The notes under the pieces were generated by a model. That model was given only the letters and a program-made list of their open reading frames with translations. It was not told the origin of the DNA and did not search any database. Of a stretch of DNA of 64,000 nt, positions 17,821 through 25,854 are shown piece by piece; within the stretch, counting starts at the first letter, position 1, and each line of letters starts with the position of its first letter. The DNA lies in NCBI RefSeq assembly GCF_000379465.1, contig NZ_KB905388.1, forward strand, positions 1 to 64,000, given 5' to 3'. The position numbers were made by a program, and so were the translations under genes. Source of the DNA: Sciscionella marina DSM 45152. GTDB lineage: Bacteria > Actinomycetota > Actinomycetes > Mycobacteriales > Pseudonocardiaceae.

Positions 17821-18675
17821 GTGGACAACGGATTCGTACTCACCCTGACCTGCGCCGAACAACCGGGAATCGTGCACGCGGTCACCGGATATCTCGTCGA
17901 GCACAACTGCGATATCGTCGAGCACCGGCAACTCGATTCACCGCGCACCGACCGGCTTTTCATGCGTATGCAGTTCGTCAGCAAGGACGAGAGCACCGAT
18001 ATCGAAGGGTTGCGTTCCGGATTCGCCGACCTCGCCGCGCGGTACGGGATGCAGTGGGACATGCACGAGAGCACCGAGCGCTCCCGCGTGCTGCTCATGG
18101 TCTCGAAGTACGGGCACTGCCTCAACGATCTGCTCTACCGGTGGAGCACCGGGCAACTGCGCATCGACATTCCCGCCGTCGTGTCCAATCACCGGGATTT
18201 TCAGCGGCTCGTGGAGTCCTACGGGATCCCGTTCATCCACATCCCGGTGACCAAGGAGAACAAACCACAGGCCGAGGCCGAACTGTATTCGCTCATCCAG
18301 GAATACCGCATCGATCTCACCGTGCTCGCCCGCTACATGCAGGTGCTCTCCGATGAGATGTGCAAACTGCTCGAAGGGCGGGTCATCAACATCCACCACT
18401 CCTTCCTGCCGAGCTTCAAGGGCGCGAAACCGTATCACCAGGCCTACGATCGCGGGGTCAAACTCGTCGGGGCCACCGCGCACTACGTCACCCCGGACCT
18501 GGACGAGGGGCCGATCATCGACCAGGAGGTGATCCGGGTCGATCACGTGTCCACTCCGGAGGAACTGGTCGTGGTCGGCCGGGACGCCGAACGGCTCGCG
18601 CTGGCCAGGGCGGTGCAGGCGCACGTGGAGCACCGGGTGCTGATCGACGGCCTGCGCACCGTGGTGTTCTCCTGA
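17821..18675 (+). CDS. purU: formyltetrahydrofolate deformylase
   Basis: 284 residues: N-terminal ACT domain (CAEQPGIVHAVTGYLVEHNC) followed by a formyl-transferase fold with IPVTKENK, the catalytic stretch NIHHSFLPSFKGAKPY and HYVTPDLDEGPIIDQ, with conserved Asn, His and Asp. It hydrolyses 10-formyl-THF to THF and formate. It begins with GTG 3 bases after soxG. Placement after soxBDAG fits recycling of THF loaded by the sarcosine oxidase reaction. Confidence 0.93.
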   Translation: MDNGFVLTLTCAEQPGIVHAVTGYLVEHNCDIVEHRQLDSPRTDRLFMRMQFVSKDESTDIEGLRSGFADLAARYGMQWDMHESTERSRVLLMVSKYGHCLNDLLYRWSTGQLRIDIPAVVSNHRDFQRLVESYGIPFIHIPVTKENKPQAEAELYSLIQEYRIDLTVLARYMQVLSDEMCKLLEGRVINIHHSFLPSFKGAKPYHQAYDRGVKLVGATAHYVTPDLDEGPIIDQEVIRVDHVSTPEELVVVGRDAERLALARAVQAHVEHRVLIDGLRTVVFS

Positions 18676-18715
18676 GCACTCCCCGCAGAACGGATTCCGG
18701 AGTGGGGGCGAGCCG

Positions 18716-19378
18716 TCACTCCGCGGGCCAGTAGGTACCCGCGCCGAAGCGTTCGAAGCCGATCCACAGCACATTCATGGCCGTGGCAACGATCTGGTCG
18801 CGCGATACATGCTGGTTTTCGTGCCACCAGAGTGCGAGCCCCTGCAATGCGGAACGGACGATTTCCCACACCATCTCGATCTGCTCGTCGTGACCGGGTT
18901 CGCTCATCTCGGCCGGAAGCACCGTGAACAGTTGCGGCAGGATCGCCTCTTTACTCGCCTCGGCGGCCGCGTGATGCATGGCGTGCACCGCCGAGTCACC
19001 GGTGGTGTCCCGGAACAGGAGCCGCCACGCATAGGGATGCGCTTCGACGTAACCGAACCACGCGTCCAGTGTGGTGGCGATGCGCTGTTCCAGAGGCCGC
19101 TTCCGGCCCAGTTGTGTTCGCCACAGCTGCCGCAGCTCGGCGAAGTGCCGTTCGAGCAGGTGCTCGTGCAGTTGTTGCTTCGACGGGAAATGGTCGTAGA
19201 CGACCGGCACGGAGACCCCTGATCGCTTGGCGATGTCCTCCATGGAGGTCCCCCGATATCCGTGCTCGGCGAACAGCTCGGTCGCGACCTGCTCGATGAG
19301 GCCGCGGCGCTGCGCGGCGGGCATCCTGCCCCGGCCCGCAGGGGGGCGCGAGCGTGAATTCGGCGACAACCTAGTCAT
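18716..19378 (-). CDS. TetR family transcriptional regulator
   Basis: 220 residues with a TetR helix-turn-helix at about 27-75 (ATELFAEHGYRGTSMEDIA, KRSGVSVPVVYDHFPSKQ) and a helical ligand domain. Its start codon at 19376-19378 lies inside one of two palindromic sites, so it represses itself and probably the divergent CrtA-like gene. Ligand unknown. Confidence 0.9.
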   Translation of the reverse strand: MTRLSPNSRSRPPAGRGRMPAAQRRGLIEQVATELFAEHGYRGTSMEDIAKRSGVSVPVVYDHFPSKQQLHEHLLERHFAELRQLWRTQLGRKRPLEQRIATTLDAWFGYVEAHPYAWRLLFRDTTGDSAVHAMHHAAAEASKEAILPQLFTVLPAEMSEPGHDEQIEMVWEIVRSALQGLALWWHENQHVSRDQIVATAMNVLWIGFERFGAGTYWPAE

Positions 19379-19418
19379 CCTTAGGTTAGGCGGGTACAGT
19401 ACCTAGTCAATACTAGGT
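19369..19418. promoter_or_regulatory. two TetR operator copies
   Basis: Site 1 (19369-19386) is ACCTAGT-N4-CTTAGGT and site 2 (19401-19418) is the perfect ACCTAGT-CAAT-ACTAGGT. Their centres are 32 bases apart, three helical turns, on the same DNA face, as when two TetR dimers bind cooperatively. Confidence 0.7.
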
Positions 19419-19438
19419 TAGCGTCGATCGGAGTTCAC

Positions 19439-20101
19439 ATGATCGCCTCGGTCCATATCGCCGATGTGGGTTTCCCCGCCGCGCTCGCCGATCTGCGCAC
19501 CCCACGAGTCGCCGGTCTCCGGTACGGCGTCATGCTCATCGCGGCCCCACTGAGCGGATCCCTGATACCGCGGCCTCAACCCGGGCGGATCGGTCTGATC
19601 GCGTTCTGGCAGGACGATGACGCACTCGACTCTTTCCTGAAACGCCATCGCACGGCCGCGCGGCTGGCAGGCGGATTGCGGGTGCGACTCGCCCCGGTTC
19701 GCGCATCCGGCGAGTGGCCAGGGTTCAACCACGATTCCGTGTCCGGCCGCGCCGAGGCGGGCGCGGTCACGGTGACGTTGGGCAGTCTGCGGACCCGGCA
19801 GACCGGCCGGTTTCTCCGGGCCAGCGCACAGGCCGGGGCAAGCGCGCTGGCAGCGCCGGGGTTCATCTGGGGCACGGCGCTGGCCCGCCCACCCATCGTC
19901 GCCACCTGCTCGCTGTGGCAGGACAGCGCTGCCATCGCCGCCTACGCTTACCGGCCTGGCGCGCACGCCAGTGTGATCGCCGCCGACAACCAGAAACCGT
20001 TCCACCGCCGGTCGACCTTTCTCAGATTCCGCCCATACGAGACGACCGGGCAGCTCGGCGGCACGAACCCGCTTCCCGCCGGCCGGTTCCCGGCGGGCTG
20101 A
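19439..20101 (+). CDS. CrtA-like (spheroidene monooxygenase-type) protein
   Basis: 220 residues. The C-terminal third (GFIWGTALARPPIVATCSLW, followed by a run of Ala/Tyr and HASVIAADNQKPFHRRSTF) resembles the spheroidene monooxygenase CrtA / DUF3291-type ferredoxin-like fold, and the N-terminal half repeats the same pattern (GRIGLIAFWQDDDALDSFL). No carotenoid genes are nearby, so a carotenoid substrate is unlikely; CrtA-like proteins also occur as accessory monooxygenases. Transcribed from the TetR-controlled divergent promoter and followed by a membrane protein gene. Exact function unknown. Confidence 0.6.
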   Translation: MIASVHIADVGFPAALADLRTPRVAGLRYGVMLIAAPLSGSLIPRPQPGRIGLIAFWQDDDALDSFLKRHRTAARLAGGLRVRLAPVRASGEWPGFNHDSVSGRAEAGAVTVTLGSLRTRQTGRFLRASAQAGASALAAPGFIWGTALARPPIVATCSLWQDSAAIAAYAYRPGAHASVIAADNQKPFHRRSTFLRFRPYETTGQLGGTNPLPAGRFPAG

Positions 20102-20141
20102 CCTGCCGGCCGACCGCGACGACACCGACAAGGAAGTACGG

Positions 20142-20675
20142 ATGACGAACACCCGAACGCGTCACCTCGGCCGCAGGACCCGAAAAGCTGTTCTCGTCGT
20201 GCACCTCGTGTCGGTCGGTACCTGGATCGGCTTGGACGTGGCGATGGCGATTCTCATCGGTACCGCCGCGATCACCGACGATCGGCGCACCGCCGGAATC
20301 AGCTACCAAGCACTTTCCCTGTTCGCCGTATGGCCGCTGCTGATCGCGGGTGTCGTTTGCCTGCTGAGTGGTGCCGTACTCGGGCTCGGCAGCAAGTTCG
20401 GGCTCCTGCGTTACTGGTGGGTCGCCGTGAAACTGGTGCTCAACATACTGCTCAGCGCTCTGGTCCTGATCGCGCTGCGGCCCGCGGTCGAGATCGCCGA
20501 GGCAACCGGCCGGGAACTGCTGGATGGGTCGAGACGATCCGCGCCGGTCGGTGATCTGCTCTACCCGCCGATCGTCTCGCCGATCGCTTTGTTGGTCGCT
20601 GTCGTTCTCGCGGTATACAAGCCGTGGGGCCGGATCCAACGGCGCTCCCGCGAACGACAGGCCGGCGTCAGGTGA
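20142..20675 (+). CDS. four-helix integral membrane protein (DUF2269-like)
   Basis: 177 residues with four predicted membrane helices (about 15-38, 55-77, 85-107, 139-160). The first contains LVVHLVSVGTWIGLDVAM, a His-containing pattern resembling DUF2269-type proteins; a basic C-terminal tail (RIQRRSRERQ) should face the cytoplasm. Downstream of the CrtA-like gene by 40 bases with AAGGAAG before ATG 20142, so likely co-transcribed and TetR-controlled. Role unknown; a heme or electron-carrier partner for the monooxygenase is only a guess. Confidence 0.65.
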   Translation: MTNTRTRHLGRRTRKAVLVVHLVSVGTWIGLDVAMAILIGTAAITDDRRTAGISYQALSLFAVWPLLIAGVVCLLSGAVLGLGSKFGLLRYWWVAVKLVLNILLSALVLIALRPAVEIAEATGRELLDGSRRSAPVGDLLYPPIVSPIALLVAVVLAVYKPWGRIQRRSRERQAGVR

Positions 20676-21384
20676 TGTCCCAAAGCCTGCGGTAGTACGC
20701 GATCCGCTCCGGATTGGGCTCGATACCGTAGCCGCGGTACACGGTCTGCTCGTATCCGGGACCGTAGTTCCATTCGGTGCTCCAGGCGGCGACGGCGAGA
20801 TCGGCCCAGCGGTCGGCGACCCCGAGCGCGTCGAGGTCCACGTGCCCCGCGACGGCGCCGTCCTCGGCGAGCAGGGTATTGGGGGCGCACGCGTCTCCAT
20901 GGCAGACCACGGCATCGACCGGCGGAGGCGGCCCGATCTCCTCGCGGGCCCGGACTTTGCGGTGTTCCACGCTCCAGTCGAAGGGGCACTCGGTCACCGG
21001 AAGCGTGTCGTGCAGCATCCGCAGTCCCTGACCGATCGCAAGGCACGCGGTCTCCGGTTCGGCGACCCAGCGCGGATCCACCGCGGACCGGCCCTCGATC
21101 GCCTCGGTGATCAGCCAGGCCCCTTCCTCGTCCGCGCCCTGCTCGAGCACGTGGGGAACCCGCACCCACTGCCGCGCCCAAGTCATCCGCTTCGCCTCGC
21201 CCGCGAGATCGAGCTCGGGTTCATCGGCGGGTGCCCACTTCAGATACCGCTGCCCGTCGATCCGGAAGGTGAGGCCACCGAGCTCGTTGCGCCACACCGG
21301 AAGCGCGCTGTTCGCACCGACCAGGGCGGCGATCCCCCGTGGCACGGCGACCGGCTTGGTGGGCACCTGGGAGGTCTCCGACAT
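20668..21384 (-). CDS. aminoglycoside phosphotransferase-like kinase, APH(3') type
   Basis: About 238 residues. The active site is intact: VVCHGDACAPNTLL (catalytic Asp in HGD, Asn nine residues on) and GHVDLDALGVADRWADLAVA (Mg-binding Asp in VDLD), the signature of APH(3') kinases that phosphorylate the 3'-OH of aminoglycosides such as kanamycin. N-terminal PVWRNELGGLTFRI is the nucleotide loop. ATG 21384 chosen; an in-frame GTG lies at 21402. The 3' end overlaps the membrane protein gene by 8 bases. Chromosomal location means it may be an intrinsic determinant or phosphorylate another substrate; resistance is not proven by sequence. Confidence 0.8.
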   Translation of the reverse strand: MSETSQVPTKPVAVPRGIAALVGANSALPVWRNELGGLTFRIDGQRYLKWAPADEPELDLAGEAKRMTWARQWVRVPHVLEQGADEEGAWLITEAIEGRSAVDPRWVAEPETACLAIGQGLRMLHDTLPVTECPFDWSVEHRKVRAREEIGPPPPVDAVVCHGDACAPNTLLAEDGAVAGHVDLDALGVADRWADLAVAAWSTEWNYGPGYEQTVYRGYGIEPNPERIAYYRRLWDIT

Positions 21385-21424
21385 TCCGGCATGTTCGCAC
21401 AACCACGACTCGCGGGCGAACCCG

Positions 21425-23857
21425 TCAACAGCGCATCCGCTTCATCTCCGGGTCGAGCAGCGGCTCCTCGGTCACGGTCGCGGCCACATCCCGGTCGAAG
21501 TATCGGATGGTCAGCGAGGTGCCCGGTTCGGTGAGGTTCGCGGGCAGCCAGGCGTAGGCGATGCCGCGGCCGATGGTGTACCCGTAGGCCGCACTGGTCA
21601 CGTAACCGACCGAGCATCCGTCGTGGAACACCGGCTCGTGCCCCATGACGACCTCGACCGGATCGTCCAGGGTCAGACAGGTCAACCGCCGGGTCACCCG
21701 ATCCTTGCGAGCCAGGACCGCGTCCTTGCCGAAGAACTCGGCCTTCGCCTCCTTGACCGCGAATCCGACTCCCGCCTCCCACGGATCGTGCTCATAGCCC
21801 ATGTCCCCACCGAAGGAGCGATAGCCCTTCTCCAGGCGGAGACTGTTGAACGCGCCGCGCCCGGCCGCGATGATGCCGTGTTCCCTGCCGGCCTCCCACA
21901 GCGTGTCCCAGAGCTTGAGCCCCAGATCGGCGGTGGTGTACAGCTCCCAGCCGAGTTCGCCGACATAGGACAGGCGCAGCGCGGTCACCGGAACGTTCCC
22001 GATGTAGGCGCGCTTGCCCCGGAAGAACTTCAGCCCCTCGTGGGAGAAATCCGAAGCGGTGAGCGGCTGCAGCACCTCCCTGGCCAGCGGGCCCCACAGG
22101 CCGAGGCAGCAGGTTCCGGAGGTGATGTCCTGAATGGACACTCCCCGCGGGGCGTGGCTGCGCAGCCAGTCCACATCCGCGTGCCCGTTCACGCCGAGCT
22201 GGAACTCTTCGCGCCCCAGCCGGGCGACGGTGACATCGCTGCGGATCCCGCCGTCCCGGTCGAGCAGCAGGTTGTAGCCGACCGAACCGACCGAGCGGGT
22301 CACGTTCCCAGTGGCCATGTAGTGCAGGAATTCCGCGGAACCCGGGCCGGTGACCATGACCCGGCGCAGTGCGGTCATGTCGTAGAGGGCAACGCGTTCG
22401 CGGGTGTACTGCGCCTCGGCACCCACGATCGGCGACCAGTACCGGGCGGCCCAGTCATTCGGCGCCGGAATATCGCGGCCCTCGACCAGATCCGCGTTCG
22501 CCGCGTACCACTGTGGGCGTTCGAATCCATGCGCTTCGAGGAAGTACCCACCCAGTTCCTCCTGGCGCGCATGAAACGGGCTGACCCGCAGCGGCCGCGG
22601 CTCGGCCATCGGCTGCAGCGGGTGCTTGATGTCGTACACCTCGGCGAAGTTCTGGCAATCCCGGGCGAGCACGTAGTCGGGGGCGAGCTGGTACTCGTCG
22701 AACCGGGTCAGTTCGCAGGAATGCAGATCGAAGGAGGAGCAGTAGCCTTCGGTGATCCATTCCGCCATGGCGAGCCCGACCCCGGCGGACTGCGTGACCC
22801 ACACCGATTCCGCGACCCAGAACCCACGCGCATCCGGGGCCTCACCGAGCAGCGGCATATCGTCCGGGGTGAACGAGAACAGCCCGTTGATCCCCTCCTC
22901 GATCTTCGCCTCGGCGGTCGCGGGCAGCAATCCACGCGTGGTTTCCCACGCGGGCGCGAAATCCTCCTCGGTGAACGCGTGCACCGAAGGCATCACCTCG
23001 GCCTCCGTGCAGCTGAGGATGCCCTCCTGGGCGACCGGCATCGGCCGGTGCCCGTAGTAGCCGATACCGAGGCCGTCGAACCGTTCCCGGTAGTAGAGGT
23101 CGCCGTCCTGATTGCGCAGGATCGGCCGGATCGCCTCGTCCCGCTGCCCGGCGTTGACCGGAACCTGGCTGGTCCACGCGAGCTGATGGGCCAAGGGAGT
23201 GAGCGCAAGGGTGAGCCCGACCATCGCGGCGACCTTCGGGCCCCAGATCCCGGCGCAGCACACCACGACATCCGCGGCGAATTCGCCCGCATCGGTGGAA
23301 ACCCCAGTCACCACACCGTTCTCGGTGTGCACGTCCAGCACCTCGGTGCCCTCGACCAGCCGGGCCCCGCGTGCGACCGCGCGGTCGAGCTGCGCGGTGA
23401 CCCCGCGGACCGCCTTGGCGATCCCGTCCCCGGGAACGTGCAGCCCGCCGTGCACCTTGGAAACGTCGAGCATCGGCCACAGTTCCTGGCAGCGCTGCGG
23501 AGAGATGACCGCGCAGTCGATTCCCCATGCGGCATTCCAGCCCGCCCTGCGGTGCAGTTCGGCGAGTCGTTCCGGGCTGGTCGCCACCTCGAGGCCGCCC
23601 ACCGGAAGGAAACACGGCCCTTCTTCGGTGTGCAGCTCGGAGAACTTCTCCACCGTGTAGCGCGCGAGTTCCGCCATGGTGCGCGATCCGTTGGTCTGGA
23701 ACACCAGCCCGGGCGCGTGCGAGGTGGAACCACCTGGGGTCGGCAGCGCCCCCTTGTCCACCACGGTCACCTCATCCCACCCGCGCGCGGTGAGTTCATC
23801 GGCGAGGGCGGCACCGACCACACCGGCACCGATGATGACGACCCGTTTTCCGGCCAT
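21425..23857 (-). CDS. dimethylglycine oxidase / DMGDH-type FAD protein
   Basis: 810 residues in two parts: an N-terminal DAO-type FAD oxidoreductase (VVIIGAGVVGAALADEL at 5-21; SHAPGLVFQTNGS with the His that binds FAD covalently in the family; FWVAESVWVTQSAGVG) and, from about residue 430, GcvT-type folate-binding domains (YDMTALRRVMVTGPGSAEFL, YVGELGWELYTTADLGLKLW). It demethylates N,N-dimethylglycine to sarcosine, moving the carbon to THF. ATG 23857 follows GGAGG; the longer frame upstream covers the promoter. It is the middle step between the Rieske oxygenase (25855) and SoxBDAG. A sarcosine dehydrogenase role is the alternative. Confidence 0.88.
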   Translation of the reverse strand: MAGKRVVIIGAGVVGAALADELTARGWDEVTVVDKGALPTPGGSTSHAPGLVFQTNGSRTMAELARYTVEKFSELHTEEGPCFLPVGGLEVATSPERLAELHRRAGWNAAWGIDCAVISPQRCQELWPMLDVSKVHGGLHVPGDGIAKAVRGVTAQLDRAVARGARLVEGTEVLDVHTENGVVTGVSTDAGEFAADVVVCCAGIWGPKVAAMVGLTLALTPLAHQLAWTSQVPVNAGQRDEAIRPILRNQDGDLYYRERFDGLGIGYYGHRPMPVAQEGILSCTEAEVMPSVHAFTEEDFAPAWETTRGLLPATAEAKIEEGINGLFSFTPDDMPLLGEAPDARGFWVAESVWVTQSAGVGLAMAEWITEGYCSSFDLHSCELTRFDEYQLAPDYVLARDCQNFAEVYDIKHPLQPMAEPRPLRVSPFHARQEELGGYFLEAHGFERPQWYAANADLVEGRDIPAPNDWAARYWSPIVGAEAQYTRERVALYDMTALRRVMVTGPGSAEFLHYMATGNVTRSVGSVGYNLLLDRDGGIRSDVTVARLGREEFQLGVNGHADVDWLRSHAPRGVSIQDITSGTCCLGLWGPLAREVLQPLTASDFSHEGLKFFRGKRAYIGNVPVTALRLSYVGELGWELYTTADLGLKLWDTLWEAGREHGIIAAGRGAFNSLRLEKGYRSFGGDMGYEHDPWEAGVGFAVKEAKAEFFGKDAVLARKDRVTRRLTCLTLDDPVEVVMGHEPVFHDGCSVGYVTSAAYGYTIGRGIAYAWLPANLTEPGTSLTIRYFDRDVAATVTEEPLLDPEMKRMRC

Positions 23858-23952
23858 GACGCAACCTCCGAAATCCCGGCGAGCGATTCGATTGGGGAAC
23901 CCAGGAGCAGGATATGAAAGTCTCTCGATACGCAACGCGACCCGCGAGACGC

Positions 23953-23986
23953 AACAAGGATGGCGACGAAACCCGCCAGGTGTCAA
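23953..23986 (-). promoter_or_regulatory. candidate promoter of dimethylglycine oxidase gene
   Basis: On the minus strand TTGACA (23981-23986) is followed after 18 bases by CATCCTTGTT (23953-23962). The same layout occurs on the opposite strand at 24237-24270. The leader would be about 90 nt. Confidence 0.5.
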
Positions 23987-24174
23987 GACGGTAACGTTAA
24001 CAACTTTGTCCATTTGGTGAACTCGGCCCGGGGGTCACTCGGCGCACCGGCCACGGCGGCCGAACCGGACACCGACACACCCGAGAACCGAGGCTCCCAC
24101 CAGCACTCACAACTCAGCGAACACACTGCGCTTCCGGCACTACATCACGTCACGGTGCGCCCGAACGGAGTATT

Positions 24175-24222
24175 GAATTTGTCTCGCATTACGCAATGTG
24201 ACGCGTAATGCGAGACAAATTC
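24175..24222. repeat. perfect 20-bp-arm inverted repeat
   Basis: Positions 24175-24194 and 24203-24222 are exact reverse complements with an 8-base centre AATGTGAC. Each arm also contains TTG-TCTCGCATTACG-CAA symmetry at its ends (TTGTCTCGCATTACGCAA on the left). It lies 14 bases before the TTGACA of the Rieske operon, a position suited to an activator or to two regulator dimers; transcribed it would also form a very stable hairpin. Confidence 0.9.
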
Positions 24223-24236
24223 TCGTCGTTACCCCA

Positions 24237-24270
24237 TTGACACCGACTTCTTAGTACGGGCATCCTTGTT
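24237..24270 (+). promoter_or_regulatory. candidate promoter of Rieske operon
   Basis: TTGACA (24237-24242), 18-base spacer, then CATCCTTGTT (24261-24270), the same arrangement as the divergent dimethylglycine oxidase promoter. The -10 match is poor, suggesting an activator-dependent promoter or a non-housekeeping sigma factor. Confidence 0.5.
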
Positions 24271-24342
24271 CCGTATCACACAGATCGTTGCTTATTGAGC
24301 AACACATCACCCGCCCCGACGCCCCCGAAGCTGGTGGTACCC

Positions 24343-24687
24343 ATGATCTCGGTTTGTTCCATCGACGACATCCCGGAAGGCGAAGCGTTCCGGTTCAACG
24401 CCGACGTGCCGATCGCCGTGTTCAACACCGGTGACGCCCTCTACGCCATCGACGACACCTGCACGCACCAGGACGCCTCACTCGCGGACGGCTGGGTCGA
24501 GGACGGCTGCGTCGAATGCCCGCTGCACGCGGCCTGCTTCGATCTGAGCACCGGAATGCCATCCGGTCCGCCCGCGAAGAAGGCGGTGCGCACCCACCAG
24601 GTCATCGTCTCGGATCGCACCGTCTACGTGGCGATCAACGAGACACCCGCGGAGCTTCCGGTCGGCGAGGAGATCGGGGTCGCCTGA
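24343..24687 (+). CDS. Rieske 2Fe-2S ferredoxin
   Basis: 114-residue soluble ferredoxin of the BphA3/NahAb kind. CTHQDAS and CPLHAACFDL supply the two Cys and two His ligands of a Rieske cluster (C-x-H ... C-x2-H). It carries electrons from the reductase encoded next to the oxygenase at 25855. ATG 24343 gives the usual family N-terminus (MISVCSIDDIPEGEAF); an in-frame TTG at 24295 would add 16 residues. Its last base is shared with the reductase start (TGATG). Confidence 0.9.
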   Translation: MISVCSIDDIPEGEAFRFNADVPIAVFNTGDALYAIDDTCTHQDASLADGWVEDGCVECPLHAACFDLSTGMPSGPPAKKAVRTHQVIVSDRTVYVAINETPAELPVGEEIGVA

Positions 24688-25841
24688 TGCGTTCGATCGC
24701 CGTCGTCGGCGCGAGCCTCGCCGGGCTGAACACCGCGCGAGCCTTGCGCCGCAAGGGATTCGACGGAACGGTCACCCTGATCGGCGCGGAATCGGCCGCA
24801 CCGTACGACCGTCCGCCCCTGTCCAAAGAATTCCTCGCGGGCACGGTGGACGAGGCCGATATCGGGCTCGGTGAACCCGAGGACGATGGCCTGGAACTCG
24901 ATTGGCGGCTCGGGAAAACCGCGGTGCGGCTGGACACCGGGGACACCGCGGTGGAACTCGAGGACGGCTCGCGGATCCGCGCGGACGGGATCGTGCTCGC
25001 CACCGGTGCGGGCGCGAACCCGTTCCCCGGGGCACTCGGGCTGCGCACCATCGAGGACGCGAAGGCGCTGCGCGAGCGGATCACGCCAGGTGCGCGGGTC
25101 GTGCTGATCGGCGCCGGGTTCATCGGCGCGGAGATCGCGGCCACGGCGGCGAACCTCGGCGCCTCGGTGACGATCGTGGAACGGGCCCGGGTCCCGCTTT
25201 CCGGTCCGCTCGGCGCGGAACTCGGCGCGGTGTGCGCGGGCTGGCACGCCACGAACGGGGTCGAGCTGATCACCGATACGGCGGTGCGTTCGGTCGGCGA
25301 ACACGAGGTAGAGCTCGCCGACGGGCGGGTGCTGGCCTCGGATGTGGTCATCGCCGGAGTCGGTGCCCGGCCGCACGTGGACTGGCTCGCCGGTTCCGGG
25401 CTGCGCATCGACGGCGGTGTGGTCACCGATTCCCAGTGTGCCACCGGGATTCCCGGGGTGGTCGCGGTCGGCGACTGCGCGAGCTCGCACCGTCCGTTCG
25501 CCGGACGGGTGCAGCGCATCGAACATTGGACGAACGCGATCACCCAGTCCGCCGCCGCGGCGGGCACCCTGCTCGGCAGCCCGGAGCCGCCCGCCCCGCG
25601 CGATGCCATCCCCTACTTCTGGTCCGATCAGTACGGCATGCGGCTGCAGTTCGCCGGGCAGCGCGCCGAAGACGATACCGTCTCGATCGTCGACGGTGAC
25701 CCGGCGAGCGGGAAATTCGCCGCGACCTATTCCCGCGAGGGCGTACTGCACGCCGTGCTCGCGGTGAACAATCCCAAGCAGTTCGGCAGGCTGCGCCGAG
25801 ACCTCAGCACCCAGCAAGCAAGCGTCGTCGCACTCGCGTGA
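24687..25841 (+). CDS. NAD(P)H:ferredoxin reductase, FAD-dependent
   Basis: 384-residue pyridine-nucleotide-disulfide-type reductase (BphA4 / putidaredoxin-reductase-like). FAD-binding VVGASLAGLNTARALR (5-20), the family stretch PYDRPPLSKEFL, NADH-binding VLIGAGFIGAEIAATA (about 140-155) and GVVAVGDCASSH (FAD, about 260). It hands electrons to the ferredoxin encoded immediately upstream, overlapping by one base. The fusion seen in some long reading frames upstream is not real. Confidence 0.92.
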   Translation: MRSIAVVGASLAGLNTARALRRKGFDGTVTLIGAESAAPYDRPPLSKEFLAGTVDEADIGLGEPEDDGLELDWRLGKTAVRLDTGDTAVELEDGSRIRADGIVLATGAGANPFPGALGLRTIEDAKALRERITPGARVVLIGAGFIGAEIAATAANLGASVTIVERARVPLSGPLGAELGAVCAGWHATNGVELITDTAVRSVGEHEVELADGRVLASDVVIAGVGARPHVDWLAGSGLRIDGGVVTDSQCATGIPGVVAVGDCASSHRPFAGRVQRIEHWTNAITQSAAAAGTLLGSPEPPAPRDAIPYFWSDQYGMRLQFAGQRAEDDTVSIVDGDPASGKFAATYSREGVLHAVLAVNNPKQFGRLRRDLSTQQASVVALA

Positions 25842-25854
25842 AGGACCTATGACT

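Larger units (their letters stand above)
23858..24342. other. divergent regulatory region of the betaine catabolic genes
   Basis: This 485-base gap separates the dimethylglycine oxidase gene (minus) from the Rieske ferredoxin gene (plus). It is non-coding in appearance and AT-richer than its surroundings, and contains two matching promoters and a large inverted repeat, listed separately. A related sequence, TTGCGTATCGAGAGAC, lies on the minus strand at about 23921-23936 in the oxidase leader. Confidence 0.7.

Noticed and set aside
19439-20101. Carotenoid biosynthesis function for the CrtA-like gene
   Set aside because: No phytoene or carotenoid genes in the window; resemblance is only at fold and motif level.
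21107-23917. 936-residue plus frame opposite the dimethylglycine oxidase gene
   Set aside because: Antisense shadow; the minus-strand gene has clear FAD and GcvT motifs.
24516-25841. Long form of ferredoxin reductase beginning at 24516
   Set aside because: The first 57 codons are the ferredoxin gene read in another frame; the reductase begins at 24687 overlapping the ferredoxin stop.
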